64,000 bases of DNA from Maricaulis sp. (GCF_030149235.1 NZ_JASBRW010000041.1:1-64000); one strand, 5' to 3'. Positions 52,734-61,769 are shown, counted from the first letter of the stretch. Notes: generated by a model not told the origin, from the sequence alone. Made by a program: numbers and translations.

Positions 52734-53867
52734 ATGAGCGTTGTTACCCTTCGAAACCGACTGACTGATACCGATATCCGGCGCCTGGTGCGCGGACGGG
52801 ATGAGGAAGACCGGGCCCTCGCGGCGCGCAAGGTGTGTCAGCTGATCGATACTGCCAAGCTTACCGATGTCGAGCGGTCTGCCGTCGGCGGTATTCTGGA
52901 TCTCATTGTCCAGGACGCTGCGGAAATGGTGCGCCGCTCCATGGCGGTGACGCTACGCCAGTCCAAGAACCTGCCGCGCGAGATCGCCATCAAGCTTGCG
53001 GCGGATGTTGATTCGGTTGCCACGCCAGTCCTTTTGTCCTCGCCGTCGTTTGAGGCCGAGGATCTGGAGGTGCTGGTTCGGGCCTCGGACAGCTCCAAGC
53101 GCTGCGCCATTGCCGCGCGCGAGAGCCTGCCGCCCAGCGTTGTGCACGAGATTATCGAGTCCGGTGACGACAAGGCGACCGGTATCGCGGCGTCGAATAA
53201 CGGCGCCGAGTTTGACACCGAGGCCTATGAGAAGGCGTTCGCGGCTTTCTGCGAGAATCCGGCCGTGATGGATTCCTTTGTGGCCCGGACGCATCTGCCG
53301 GTGGAGATCACCGAGAAGCTGGTCGCCCATGTCAGCCAGGAGGCGGCCGAGCGCCTGGTGCGAAACCACGCCCTGCCGCCGCAGCTGGCGATTGAGCTGG
53401 CCGAGGGCGCGCGTGAGCGGGCGACGATCGATCTCGTCGATCAGGCTGGCGTGGCGCAGGACCCGGAAGCCTTCGTCAAACATCTGCGGATGAGCGGGCG
53501 CCTGACGCCTTCTCTCATCCTGCGGGCCGTCCTGCGTGGTCACATCGTTTTCCTCGAGCACGCCTTTGCCGAGCTCGCCGGCGTCACGCATGGCCGAGCC
53601 TGGTTGCTGGTCCATGATGCCGGTCCGCTGGGGCTGCGTGCGGTCTATGACCGTACCGGCATGCCGCCGCGTCTCTATCCGGCGATCCGGGCGGTTCTGG
53701 ATGTCTATCATTCTATGGAAATGCCTCAGGACGAGGCCGGACGCTCGCACTTCCAGCGCGTCCTCGCCGAACGCGCCATCACCCGCTTCCAAGGCATCCC
53801 GGAGGATGATCTGGACTATGTGCTGTCGCGTTTCGACAGCGATGCGCCCATGAAAATGGCCGGGTAA
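52734..53867 (+). CDS. DUF2336 protein (first of two)
   Basis: A 377-residue alpha-helical, HEAT-like protein of the DUF2336 family known from alphaproteobacteria. The core shows repeated helical pairs (EIAIKLAADVDSVATPVLLSSP; EDLEVLVRASDSSKRCAIAARESLP) and a late GRAWLLVHDAGPLGLRAVYDRTGMPP. Its function is not established; the family often lies near chemotaxis or phosphorelay genes, as here. The C-terminal codons form one arm of the terminator. Confidence 0.85.
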   Translation: MSVVTLRNRLTDTDIRRLVRGRDEEDRALAARKVCQLIDTAKLTDVERSAVGGILDLIVQDAAEMVRRSMAVTLRQSKNLPREIAIKLAADVDSVATPVLLSSPSFEAEDLEVLVRASDSSKRCAIAARESLPPSVVHEIIESGDDKATGIAASNNGAEFDTEAYEKAFAAFCENPAVMDSFVARTHLPVEITEKLVAHVSQEAAERLVRNHALPPQLAIELAEGARERATIDLVDQAGVAQDPEAFVKHLRMSGRLTPSLILRAVLRGHIVFLEHAFAELAGVTHGRAWLLVHDAGPLGLRAVYDRTGMPPRLYPAIRAVLDVYHSMEMPQDEAGRSHFQRVLAERAITRFQGIPEDDLDYVLSRFDSDAPMKMAG

Positions 53868-53900
53868 AAACCCGGCCGCTTTCAGTCTTCCAATTTTTTA
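53858..53900 (+). terminator. Terminator overlapping the end of the DUF2336 gene
   Basis: GGCCGGG (53858-53864) and CCCGGCC (53871-53877) enclose TAAAAA, which includes the stop codon. T-rich sequence and a six-T run follow near 53892-53898. It can also end the convergent Hpt transcript. Confidence 0.65.
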
Positions 53901-53907
53901 TAAGACC

Positions 53908-54408
53908 CTAGTCGTCTTTCCACGGCTCGGCGAAGGCTGCCGACTGCGTTTCCAGCTCTTCTGCCAGGGCTGCGGCAACTGCGTCATTGGTGTCGCGGAT
54001 ATTCTGGCTCAGCGCCGCGCGGATTGCATTGACGTGGGCTAGGGCGAGGGCGCGCGGAGCCTTCTCACGTTTCTCGTCCAGATCGATCAGCTTGGTCAGG
54101 GATTTCGCCAGACGGGTAATGATCGGGAATTCATAGGTCGAGCCGACGCCGCGCAGGTCGTGCGCGCGAATGAACAGAGTCTCACCGGCCTTGCCCTTGA
54201 GCCCTTCGGCTTTGACCTCGGCCGCTGCTTCCTCAAGCTTCTGAACCTCTTCTTCCAGCCAGGTGCCAAAATCGCTGCGCAGATCCTTGATCGCATCTTC
54301 CGCTTTTTCGATCAGGTGCAGATCGCCCGCGCTGATTGGACCACCGATTTTCACCTGCAGAAGGTTCGGCGGATTCACAATCTCGACATCTTGTTGCGGC
54401 TTGGCCAT
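53908..54408 (-). CDS. Hpt-domain phosphotransfer protein
   Basis: A 166-residue all-helical protein. The segment FIRAHDLRGVGSTYEFPIITRLAKSL contains the phosphotransfer pattern H-x-L-R/K-G, with His83 as the likely phosphorylated residue. Long amphipathic helices surround it (WLEEEVQKLEEAAAEVKAEGLKGKAG). It would pass phosphate between a hybrid kinase and the receiver encoded 11 bp upstream (54420-54923). Confidence 0.82.
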   Translation of the reverse strand: MAKPQQDVEIVNPPNLLQVKIGGPISAGDLHLIEKAEDAIKDLRSDFGTWLEEEVQKLEEAAAEVKAEGLKGKAGETLFIRAHDLRGVGSTYEFPIITRLAKSLTKLIDLDEKREKAPRALALAHVNAIRAALSQNIRDTNDAVAAALAEELETQSAAFAEPWKDD

Positions 54409-54419
54409 GGGGCGTTCCT

Positions 54420-54923
54420 TTACCTGGCAATAGTCATGGGGCCATCGAGGGACCTGTCTCTCGATCGACGATCTGGCCCTAAAAACGTTTCGGTTTGGAT
54501 AAAATTCCGCTCATCTGTAATGACTTCGCGCAAAGTCTGGGACAATGAGGCGGCCGTGAAGGGTTTGACGAGGAAGCCATTGGCGCCCGCAGCGCGGGCC
54601 ATGGTGATGCGCTCGGCGTCGTCATAGGCCGTCAGCATGACCACCTTGACCCCGGGCGCGGGGGTGCGCTGCGGATCGCGCAGTTCGCGCAACAGGTCGA
54701 AACCGCTGCGCGGGCGCATCTTCTTCCAGTCTGTCAGCACAATGTCGTACGGATCCTGGCGAAGCTGGGCGAGGGCACGGTCGACGCCATCCACATCGGT
54801 GACCTTGGCGACACCGAAGGCGTTTAGCGAAACCCGCAGCAAACCCCGCAGGGCCGCATTGTCGTCAACGACAAGTACGCGCTGCCGGCTGATGCCGTAA
54901 TCGTCCTGGGTCTGTTCCGTCAT
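54420..54923 (-). CDS. Receiver-domain response regulator
   Basis: A 167-residue single receiver with a short basic C-terminal tail. DD20/21, phospho-acceptor Asp65 (IVLTDWKKMRP), Thr in MLTAYDD and Lys in FLVKPF are all present. The 11-bp spacing to the Hpt gene implies they are cotranscribed and are partners. The C-terminal tail (LGPDRRSRDRSLDGPM) is Arg/Asp-rich and disordered. Alternative ATG at 54944. Confidence 0.88.
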   Translation of the reverse strand: MTEQTQDDYGISRQRVLVVDDNAALRGLLRVSLNAFGVAKVTDVDGVDRALAQLRQDPYDIVLTDWKKMRPRSGFDLLRELRDPQRTPAPGVKVVMLTAYDDAERITMARAAGANGFLVKPFTAASLSQTLREVITDERNFIQTETFLGPDRRSRDRSLDGPMTIAR

Positions 54924-54992
54924 GGCCTGGCGCCCGTCATTCAAAACCGACCGCTAGCATAGGGTCGCTTGCTTAACGGCGCGCTAAACCGG

Positions 54993-55769
54993 TCAGCTTT
55001 CGAACTGTTCGGCCAGGATGCGTTCGGAGAGATTGCGGTCGCCGTCGAACAGCATGGTCAGGGTTATGTCGCGGGCTTCCTCGACCTCGACGCGGACGAT
55101 TTCGCGAAATTCCTTGTTGTCCGCCACCGCCGATACCGGCCGATAAGTCGGTTCGCAGACCTCGAAACTGACCTTGACCGTGTGCGGCAGGAGCGCGCCG
55201 CGCCAACGCCGGGGCCGGAAGGCACTGATCGGCGTCAGGGCCAGCACCCGGCTGTCCAGCGGCAGGATGGGCCCGTGGGCGGACAGGTTGTAGGCGGTCG
55301 ACCCGGCGGGCGTGGCGACGAGAACGCCGTCGGCTTGCAATTCGGCCAGCCGGTCCTTGTCGTCGATCCGGATCTTGATCTTGGCGGTCTGGCGGGTTTC
55401 GCGCAGCAGCGAGACCTCATTGATCGCCAGCGCCTCGAAGGCGTTGTGATGGATGTCTTCGCCCGTAGCCCGTAGCGGGCGGATCCTTGCCGGCTCGGCC
55501 GCCTGGATGCGCTCGACAAGATTGTCCTCATGAAAATCATTCATCAGGAATCCGACCGATCCGAAATTCATGCCGTAGACCTGGGCCCCGGTTGCAATCG
55601 AGGTGTGCAGGGCATCCAGCATCAACCCGTCACCGCCAAGGGCGACGATAATGTCGGCGTCATAGACGGACACGGATCCATAGCGCTGCTCGAGCCGCTC
55701 CTTGGCGGCAAGCGCACCCGGCTTGCGGCTGGCGAGGAAGGCGAGGGAAGGCTGGGAAGTGGAGGTCAA
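54993..55769 (-). CDS. nadK: NAD kinase
   Basis: A 258-residue NadK that phosphorylates NAD to NADP. GGDG lies near 45-48 ([16 protein letters not shown]), NE near 119-120 ([10 protein letters not shown]), and [21 protein letters not shown] (near 151-171) forms the family signature. Compact cytosolic form. Placed between the receiver and the second DUF2336 gene, so it may be read in the same unit. Confidence 0.95.
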   Translation of the reverse strand: MTSTSQPSLAFLASRKPGALAAKERLEQRYGSVSVYDADIIVALGGDGLMLDALHTSIATGAQVYGMNFGSVGFLMNDFHEDNLVERIQAAEPARIRPLRATGEDIHHNAFEALAINEVSLLRETRQTAKIKIRIDDKDRLAELQADGVLVATPAGSTAYNLSAHGPILPLDSRVLALTPISAFRPRRWRGALLPHTVKVSFEVCEPTYRPVSAVADNKEFREIVRVEVEEARDITLTMLFDGDRNLSERILAEQFES

Positions 55770-55797
55770 AATGTACGCCCGGCTAAGTGGACGTCAT

Positions 55798-56856
55798 TCA
55801 AACTCCCCGGCCCATCTGACGCAAGACTTTCGACGCTTTTTCCGGACCATACATGCGGAAAACATTCGCGGCCGCGGTCATGGCATCGCCTTCGAGCGCC
55901 TGGTGCATGCGGCCATGGTGGCGCAGGCCCTTGTGCATGACGGGATAGGCGGTGCGGTCAAGACCGGCGGCCTGGCAGGCCATGGCCGCAGCGCGTACGC
56001 CGCCCATAGCCAAGGCTACGCGCCATTGCGCCGGGGTCACCGAGCACAGCTTGGCGAGGGCATGGTCGAACAGCGCAAGATTGCCGGTCTTCAGCGCCGA
56101 CAGGGCGAACTGGCCGTTCAGTGTTCCCGCGTCCTCAGCGGCGATGACAGCCGCCGCAGCTTCGTCCTCGAAATTTTCGTTCGGCACCCGCAGGGCCGCT
56201 TCCACGGTCAGCTCCTCGACCCGGTCCTTGTCGAGACCGAAACGGCGGCACAGCTCTTCGCGCCAGCTTTCCGGCAGCATGATGCAGAGCTGGGTCGCGT
56301 AGTCGGTCGACAGGTCATGCCGGCGGGCCAGGGCCTCGCGCAGCTTGGGGTGGTTCTTGGCAACGGTCAGGCAGATTTCCAGCGTGCCTTCGGAAATCTC
56401 AGCCGTATCATTATCGGCGAGCGCGCGCAGCACCGGGGCTTCGCCCGGCTGGGCCACCGCATCGGTCACGCGGACGCGCAGATTCTGACGCTTGGCCAGG
56501 ATCAGGCGATGATCCGGCGAGGTCGTCTGCGCGATGTGGATCATGTCCTCATCGGTCAGATTGGCGCTTTTCTTGATGATGATGCTGGCAATTTCCAGCT
56601 CTTGCGTGGCCAGATGGCGAAGAATAGCGTTGGGCGCGAACTTGCTGGCGGAGAGTTTCTCCGCCATGGCGATTTTCGTTTCCGTCTGGGCCGTCCCGGA
56701 CAGTGTAACCAGCAACTCGCCCGCGACGGGCTCGGCACTCGGAGAGAGTTTTTGAGCGATGCACATATCCGTCACGCCAAGGGCGAGCTGGTGCCGCTTG
56801 GACGGGTCGCGCATTTTTGCGAGCGCGGTCAGAGCTTCTTGCGGATTGGCAGCCAT
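55798..56856 (-). CDS. DUF2336 protein (second of two)
   Basis: A 352-residue helical protein of the DUF2336 family, a distant relative of 52734-53867. It shows the same repeated helical pairs (APNAILRHLATQELEIASIIIKKSANLTDEDM) and, in place of the shared GRAWLLVHDAGPLGLRA, a PAQWRVALAMGGVRAAAMACQAAGLD segment. Together they bracket the Hpt, receiver and NadK genes. Function not known. Confidence 0.82.
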   Translation of the reverse strand: MAANPQEALTALAKMRDPSKRHQLALGVTDMCIAQKLSPSAEPVAGELLVTLSGTAQTETKIAMAEKLSASKFAPNAILRHLATQELEIASIIIKKSANLTDEDMIHIAQTTSPDHRLILAKRQNLRVRVTDAVAQPGEAPVLRALADNDTAEISEGTLEICLTVAKNHPKLREALARRHDLSTDYATQLCIMLPESWREELCRRFGLDKDRVEELTVEAALRVPNENFEDEAAAAVIAAEDAGTLNGQFALSALKTGNLALFDHALAKLCSVTPAQWRVALAMGGVRAAAMACQAAGLDRTAYPVMHKGLRHHGRMHQALEGDAMTAAANVFRMYGPEKASKVLRQMGRGV

Positions 56857-56951
56857 GCAGTCCTGATGCGTACTAAATCCTGTTTGGCGTTATTTATCCC
56901 ATTCAGTTTGAGAACTTGTTAATTCCATTGGTGGGGAAGGGGAAAACGGCT

Positions 56952-58214
56952 GTGACGCAGGTATTGGACGACACTGTTTTGACGCTTTATTCGGGCGTTC
57001 GGGAGCGCTCGCAGGCCCTGGTTGTGACGCTGAGTGCCGAGGACATGTGTGTGCAGACCATGCCGGACGTGTCGCCGACCAAGTGGCACCTGGCCCATAC
57101 GACCTGGTTCTGGGAGCGGTTTCTGCTCCTGCCGGAGCTCGAGGGGTATGTGGAATTCAATAAGGAATTCAACTATCTGTTCAACTCCTACTATGAGCGG
57201 GTTGGAGCCCGCCACCCGCGGCCCGAGCGGGGTTTCCTGACCCGTCCCTCGCTGGATGAGGTGATGGCCTATCGGGCGCATGTCGATGCCGGTATGCGGT
57301 CTTTACTCGTCGGTGACTATGTCGCGAGAAACCCGGATGCCGAGGCGCTGATCCGGCTTGGCATTGCTCATGAGGAGCAGCATCAGGAATTGCTGCTGAC
57401 GGACATCAAGCATGTCCTCTCCCGGCACCCCTTTGGTCCGGCCGCCTACCCGGCCGGGAACACCTCAGTGTCTGCGCCCGCGCTGGGCTGGGTCGAGTTC
57501 GACGGCGGCCAGTACAGTTTCGGACACGTGGGCGATGGGTTTGCCTTCGACAATGAGAGCCCGGTGCATGAGGCCCTGCTGACACCCTTCGCTCTGGCGA
57601 CACGCGCCGTGACCAATGCCGAATACCAGGCCTTTATCGACGATGGCGGCTATCGCACGGCCACGCTCTGGCTGTCGGATGGCTGGGGCACAGTACTCGG
57701 CGAGGGCTGGCAGGCGCCGCTCTACTGGCGGCGCCAGGAAGACGGCAGTTGGAACGAGTTCACCCTGGCCGGCGAGGCGCCGCTCAATCCGCATGCGCCG
57801 GTCACCCACATCAGCTTTTATGAAGCGGCCGCTTTCGCAGAATGGGCCGGGGCCCGCCTGCCGGAAGAGCGGGAATGGGAGCTCGCAGCGCGAACCGCCG
57901 GCGGCGCTCAGGGTCGCTTCATGGATCCGGCTATTGCCGCGCATCCTGCACCAGCTTCGGCGGGTGAGGGGCTGGTACAGATGTTTGGCGATGTCTGGGA
58001 ATGGACGCGCTCGGCCTATAGCCCATACCCGCGCTATCGCCCGGCAGCGGGAGCCGTGGGCGAGTACAATGGCAAGTTCATGTCTGGCCAACTGGTTTTG
58101 CGCGGGGGCTCGTGTGCCACGGCGCCGGGCCATGTGCGTGCCAGCTATCGCAATTTCTTCCCGCCGGATGCGCGCTGGCAGTTCTCCGGTCTCCGGCTGG
58201 CGAAGGATATTTGA
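56952..58214 (+). CDS. egtB: Ergothioneine biosynthesis protein EgtB
   Basis: A 420-residue EgtB, the iron-dependent sulfoxide synthase that joins a thiol donor to hercynine. Residues 10-160 are a DinB_2 domain with WHLAHTTWFWE and the metal motif AHEEQHQE; residues about 180-420 are an FGE-sulfatase domain (VTHISFYEAAAFAEWAGARLPEEREWE; GDVWEWTRS; LRGGSC; RASYRNFFPP). GTG at 56952 follows AAGGGGA. EgtD, its usual partner, is not in the window. The transcript may run into the aldolase gene. Confidence 0.93.
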   Translation: MTQVLDDTVLTLYSGVRERSQALVVTLSAEDMCVQTMPDVSPTKWHLAHTTWFWERFLLLPELEGYVEFNKEFNYLFNSYYERVGARHPRPERGFLTRPSLDEVMAYRAHVDAGMRSLLVGDYVARNPDAEALIRLGIAHEEQHQELLLTDIKHVLSRHPFGPAAYPAGNTSVSAPALGWVEFDGGQYSFGHVGDGFAFDNESPVHEALLTPFALATRAVTNAEYQAFIDDGGYRTATLWLSDGWGTVLGEGWQAPLYWRRQEDGSWNEFTLAGEAPLNPHAPVTHISFYEAAAFAEWAGARLPEEREWELAARTAGGAQGRFMDPAIAAHPAPASAGEGLVQMFGDVWEWTRSAYSPYPRYRPAAGAVGEYNGKFMSGQLVLRGGSCATAPGHVRASYRNFFPPDARWQFSGLRLAKDI

Positions 58215-58293
58215 CCTGAGCGCTCTGAGGGCAGATGTTGTCGACCAGTTGGCGATAATCGAAGACGGGTAACAAACCCGGGGAGGCTTCAAG

Positions 58294-59061
58294 ATGGATG
58301 ATCAATCCGCACCGAATGTAAAAGATCTGGTTTCAGCTGAAGAGTGGAAGGCGCGCTGCGATCTCGCCGCCCTTTACCGTCTTGTCTACATGCACGGCTG
58401 GGACGACCTTTTCTTCACGCACATCTCGATGCGCGTTCCAGGCCCCGAAGAGCACTTTCTGCTCAACCCGTTCGGCCTGCTTTACGAGGACGTGACGGCA
58501 TCGAACCTGGTGAAGGTGGATCTGGAAGGCAATGTTCTGCCGCCTTCGACCTATGGCATCAATCCGGCCGGTTTCACCATCCACTCGGCCATCCACGCCG
58601 CGCGCCCGGACGTGAAGGTCGCCTTGCACCTGCATTCCGACGCCGGTGTTGCTGTTGCCGCCCAGAAGCGCGGCCTGCTTCCGATCAGCCAGCTGGCCAT
58701 GAATGTCTATAACGACGTCAGCTATCACGAGTATGAGGGCATCGCCTTGGAGGCGGATGAAAAAGTCCGCCTGGTTGGTGATCTCGGTGAGAAAAACCTG
58801 ATGATCCTGAACAACCATGGCACGTTGTCGGTTGGCGATCACCCGTTTAGCGCGTATGTTCGCATTTATCTACTGGAACGTGCTTGCAAGATCCAGGTGA
58901 TGGCGCAGGCTGGCGGCGAGCTGATTGAATGCGATCAGGCAATGCAGGACCGGGTCTTTGGCCAGTCGGCCGAGATTTCGACCAACGATCTTTTCAAGGA
59001 GATCGGCTGGGCGGCGATCCTCGATCGCGTGCGCCGGCAAAGCCCGGGCTTCGACGTCTAG
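58294..59061 (+). CDS. Class II aldolase/adducin family protein
   Basis: A 255-residue zinc aldolase-like protein. Its fold shows the N-terminal YRLVYMHGWDDLFFTHISMRVP, zinc His in ALHLHSDAGVAV and the third in NNHGTLSVG. Such enzymes cleave sugar phosphates, but the group closest to adducin has no assigned reaction. GGGGAGGC precedes the ATG. Confidence 0.88.
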   Translation: MDDQSAPNVKDLVSAEEWKARCDLAALYRLVYMHGWDDLFFTHISMRVPGPEEHFLLNPFGLLYEDVTASNLVKVDLEGNVLPPSTYGINPAGFTIHSAIHAARPDVKVALHLHSDAGVAVAAQKRGLLPISQLAMNVYNDVSYHEYEGIALEADEKVRLVGDLGEKNLMILNNHGTLSVGDHPFSAYVRIYLLERACKIQVMAQAGGELIECDQAMQDRVFGQSAEISTNDLFKEIGWAAILDRVRRQSPGFDV

Positions 59062-59828
59062 GGCAGTCTCTTTGCCTCGCCGTATTTGCGGCGGCCCCGG
59101 TCGAGGCCGGGGCCTGGCCGCAGGGCAAGGGGGAGGCCCTGCTCATCTCCACCGCGCTCTACGACCGGGCCGACGGGTTCTGGGATGATGAGCGCGAGCG
59201 CCGGGATGAGGGCTATTTCTACAAGGATGAGGTCGCCCTTTACGGCGAATACGGCCTGACCGACCGGATTACCTTGGTTGGCCGCACGGCTTGGCAAACA
59301 GTCGAACAGGTCAGCGCAGACGGCTATGACAGCGCCCGCGGCCTCGCCGCTTCCGAGTTTGCCATCCGCCGTCTGTTCTGGCGCCATGACCAGGATGTTG
59401 TTTCGCTACAAGCGGGCATGCTGATCCCGGGGCCCGGTGAGAATGTCACCAACCAGCCGCTCGGCGAAGGTGAGCGCGCCCATGAGCTGCGCGCCCTGTG
59501 GGGGCGCGGTCTCGAGGGCAACAGCTTCTGGGATGTCCAGCTCGCGCATCGCTGGCGCGGTGGCCGCGATCTCAATGAAGTGCGTCTTGACCTGACCTAT
59601 GGCTTTGAGCCCATTGAAGACTGGCAGGTGCTGGCGCAGTCCTTTTCGGTATGGAGCGCTGAACGCGAACGTCCGGGCGCGCCGGAATTCGACCAGCACA
59701 AAGTCCAGCTCTCGGTGCGTCGGGCCTGGGGAGAAGTCGACATCCAGGCGGGAGCCTTCTTCACCCCGTCAGGCCGCAATGCGCTCGATGAGCGTGCGCT
59801 CTTCCTGTCGGTCTGGCGCCGGTTCTAG
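58929..59828 (+). CDS. Exported beta-rich protein, start uncertain
   Basis: From about 59060 this frame encodes RLGQSLCLAVFAAAPVEAGAW, which reads like a signal peptide, then a mature beta-rich protein of about 245 residues (GYFYKDEVALYGEYGLTDRITLVGRTAW ... SVRRAWGEVDIQAGAFFTPSGR...FLSVWRRF) ending in aromatic-Arg-Arg-Phe, as outer-membrane barrels do. There is no ATG, GTG or TTG in frame near the signal peptide; the only nearby in-frame ATG, at 58929, overlaps the aldolase by 133 nt and adds an Arg/Pro-rich leader. A small indel or a lost start is likely. Confidence 0.65.
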   Translation: MRSGNAGPGLWPVGRDFDQRSFQGDRLGGDPRSRAPAKPGLRRLGQSLCLAVFAAAPVEAGAWPQGKGEALLISTALYDRADGFWDDERERRDEGYFYKDEVALYGEYGLTDRITLVGRTAWQTVEQVSADGYDSARGLAASEFAIRRLFWRHDQDVVSLQAGMLIPGPGENVTNQPLGEGERAHELRALWGRGLEGNSFWDVQLAHRWRGGRDLNEVRLDLTYGFEPIEDWQVLAQSFSVWSAERERPGAPEFDQHKVQLSVRRAWGEVDIQAGAFFTPSGRNALDERALFLSVWRRF

Positions 59829-60385
59829 CGCGCAGATTCAACGGCCATGTAGGCGATGACATTGCGGCGCGCTTCCGGATCGCGCAGGCCGACAAAGCTC
59901 ATCCGGTTGCCGGGTACGAAGGCGCGCGGATTCTCCAGCCAAGCATCCATGGTTTCCACATCCCAGACCAGGCCTGCTTCTGTCAGCTGGCGGGAATAGC
60001 CAAAGCCCTCCCGGGCGCCCGCCGGTTGCCCGATGATGCCATAGAGGTTCGGCCCAACCAGGTTCCGGCCCCCTTCATTCAGTGTGTGGCAGGACTGGCA
60101 GCGGCGATACTGTCGGCCGCCATTGGCAACGTCGGCATTGGCGAATTCAGGGCCGAGGGTCGCGAGCACGGCCTGTACATCGACGGCGGGGGCTGCGGGC
60201 TCTGCCGGTGCTTCAGCCGCGGCCGGTGCTTCAGCCGCGGTCGGTGCTTCAGCCGCCGGCTGCGTCGCCGGGCTTGGCGTAGCTTGTGCCGTTTCACGCG
60301 GTTCCGGTGCCGGCGCTTCATCGCCTCCACCGCCACAAGCGGTCAGGGCAAGCGTCGAGACGGCAATCAACAACAGACGGGACAT
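59825..60385 (-). CDS. Lipoprotein c-type cytochrome with Ala-Pro linker
   Basis: A 186-residue monoheme cytochrome. Lipobox LTAC near residue 17, an Ala/Pro/Glu linker of about 50 residues, then a class I cytochrome c: heme motif CQSCH and distal Met in PGNRMSFVGL. It is likely held at the membrane as an electron carrier to an oxidase. The linker contains three exact-length 18-bp DNA repeats. Earlier in-frame starts extend to 60724 but lack the lipobox context. Confidence 0.9.
   Translation of the reverse strand: MSRLLLIAVSTLALTACGGGGDEAPAPEPRETAQATPSPATQPAAEAPTAAEAPAAAEAPAEPAAPAVDVQAVLATLGPEFANADVANGGRQYRRCQSCHTLNEGGRNLVGPNLYGIIGQPAGAREGFGYSRQLTEAGLVWDVETMDAWLENPRAFVPGNRMSFVGLRDPEARRNVIAYMAVESAR
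60204..60257. repeat. 18-bp tandem repeat in the cytochrome linker, 3 units
   Basis: Units 60204-60221 and 60222-60239 are identical (gccggtgcttcagccgcg) and 60240-60257 differs by two bases. On the reverse strand they encode the repeated AAEAP-x hexapeptide of the linker. Confidence 0.88.
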
Positions 60386-60590
60386 GGGCACTACTCCGGT
60401 TTGTTTCGTTACTGTCGTTATAGAGCCTCGATGCATCAGGGCTATGCGGCAGGTTGCCGCCAAAAGCACTACATGCACACCTCGACAGGGCTGCAGGCGC
60501 AAACTAACGTCGCGAACAGTGTTCACACGAGCGTCCGGATTGCCACAAGAGACGCGGGTGGACCGGTCGATTAAGTCAAAAGGGGACATC

Positions 60591-61553
60591 ATGGCCGAAC
60601 CGGATATTCTCAAGGGTAAGCTGCGCCTGCCGGTCATTGGCGCGCCGCTCTTCATCATTTCCAATCCCGATCTTGTCATCGCCCAGTGCAAGGCCGGCAT
60701 TGTCGGATCTTTCCCGTCGCTCAATGCGCGTCCGGTCAGTCAGCTCGATGAATGGCTCGACCAGATCACGTCCGAGCTGGAGAGCTACAACCGCGCCAAT
60801 CCGGATCGGCCCGCCGCTCCTTTCGCGGTCAACCAGATCGTCCACCGCTCCAATAATCGCCTCGAGGAAGACATGGCGATGTGTGAGAAATACAAGGTGC
60901 CGGTGGTGATCTGTTCGCTCGGCGCCCGCGAGGACGTTTACAAAGCCGTTGACGGCTGGGGCGGTATCACCCTGCATGATGTCATCAACCAGCGCTTTGC
61001 CCACAAGGCGATCGAGAAGGGGGCGACGGGCCTGATCTGCGTTTCCGCCGGCGCCGGCGGCCATGCCGGTGCGCTCTCGCCCTTCGGCTTCATCGCCGAG
61101 ACCCGCGAATGGTTTGACGGCCCAATCCTGTGTTCCGGTTCAATCTCGACCGGTGGCGGTGTCCTTGCAGCCCAGGCCATGGGTGCGGACTATGCCTATA
61201 TCGGCTCGGCCTTTATCGCGACGCAGGAAGCGCGCGCCGATGAGCGCTACAAGCAGGGCATCGTCGAAGGCTCCGCGGAAGACATTGTCTACACCAACCT
61301 CTTCACCGGCGTGCACGGCAACTATCTGCGCAAGTCGATCGAGGATGCCGGTCTCGACCCGGACAATCTGCCGGTCAGTGATCCCTCGGCAATGAATTTC
61401 GGTTCCGGTGGCAATACCGACGCCAAGGCCTGGAAGGATATCTGGGGTTCCGGCCAGGGCATCGGCTCGATCAAGGCCGTCCAGAGCGCGGGCGATTACA
61501 TCGATCAGCTGGAGCGCGAATACAAGGCCGCACAGGCCCGCGTCTGCGGCTAA
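60591..61553 (+). CDS. Nitronate monooxygenase-family FMN enzyme
   Basis: A 320-residue FMN-dependent protein of the NMO/2-nitropropane dioxygenase family, an (alpha/beta)8 barrel. Landmarks are LRLPVIGAPLFIISNPDLVIAQCKAGIVGSFP, the substrate loop GLICVSAGAGGHAGALSPF with the presumed catalytic His, and SISTGGGVLAAQAMGADYAYIGSAFI for the phosphate. The AAAGGGG site precedes the ATG at 60591. Detoxification of nitronates such as propionate-3-nitronate is the usual role. Confidence 0.9.
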   Translation: MAEPDILKGKLRLPVIGAPLFIISNPDLVIAQCKAGIVGSFPSLNARPVSQLDEWLDQITSELESYNRANPDRPAAPFAVNQIVHRSNNRLEEDMAMCEKYKVPVVICSLGAREDVYKAVDGWGGITLHDVINQRFAHKAIEKGATGLICVSAGAGGHAGALSPFGFIAETREWFDGPILCSGSISTGGGVLAAQAMGADYAYIGSAFIATQEARADERYKQGIVEGSAEDIVYTNLFTGVHGNYLRKSIEDAGLDPDNLPVSDPSAMNFGSGGNTDAKAWKDIWGSGQGIGSIKAVQSAGDYIDQLEREYKAAQARVCG

Positions 61554-61628
61554 ACAAAGCTTAACGCCGGCGGCGCGTTAAACCTGTTATGTTCAATGCA
61601 CTGGGGGGCGCATTGAGGATGATGGAAA

Positions 61629-61769
61629 ATGCGCCGCCGTTTCGATCCAACAATCGCGGTTTTCGTGACCGCTGTCCTGGCAACGGCCTATGCGGCCTGG
61701 TTGCTGGGCGGCCATGAGCCTTTGGGAATTCCGGCAAGCGGGGCAACTGCCCAACTAATCACCCGCTAG
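61629..61769 (+). CDS. Small one-helix membrane protein (46 aa)
   Basis: A short frame not overlapped by another gene except for 4 nt at its end: MRRRFDPTIAVFVTAVLATA, then YAAWLLGGHEPLG and a polar C-terminus. The positive N-terminus and the hydrophobic stretch fit a single-spanning protein with its N-terminus inside. The ribosome site is weak (GAGGATGATGGAAA). Unknown function; it could be non-coding. Confidence 0.4.
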   Translation: MRRRFDPTIAVFVTAVLATAYAAWLLGGHEPLGIPASGATAQLITR

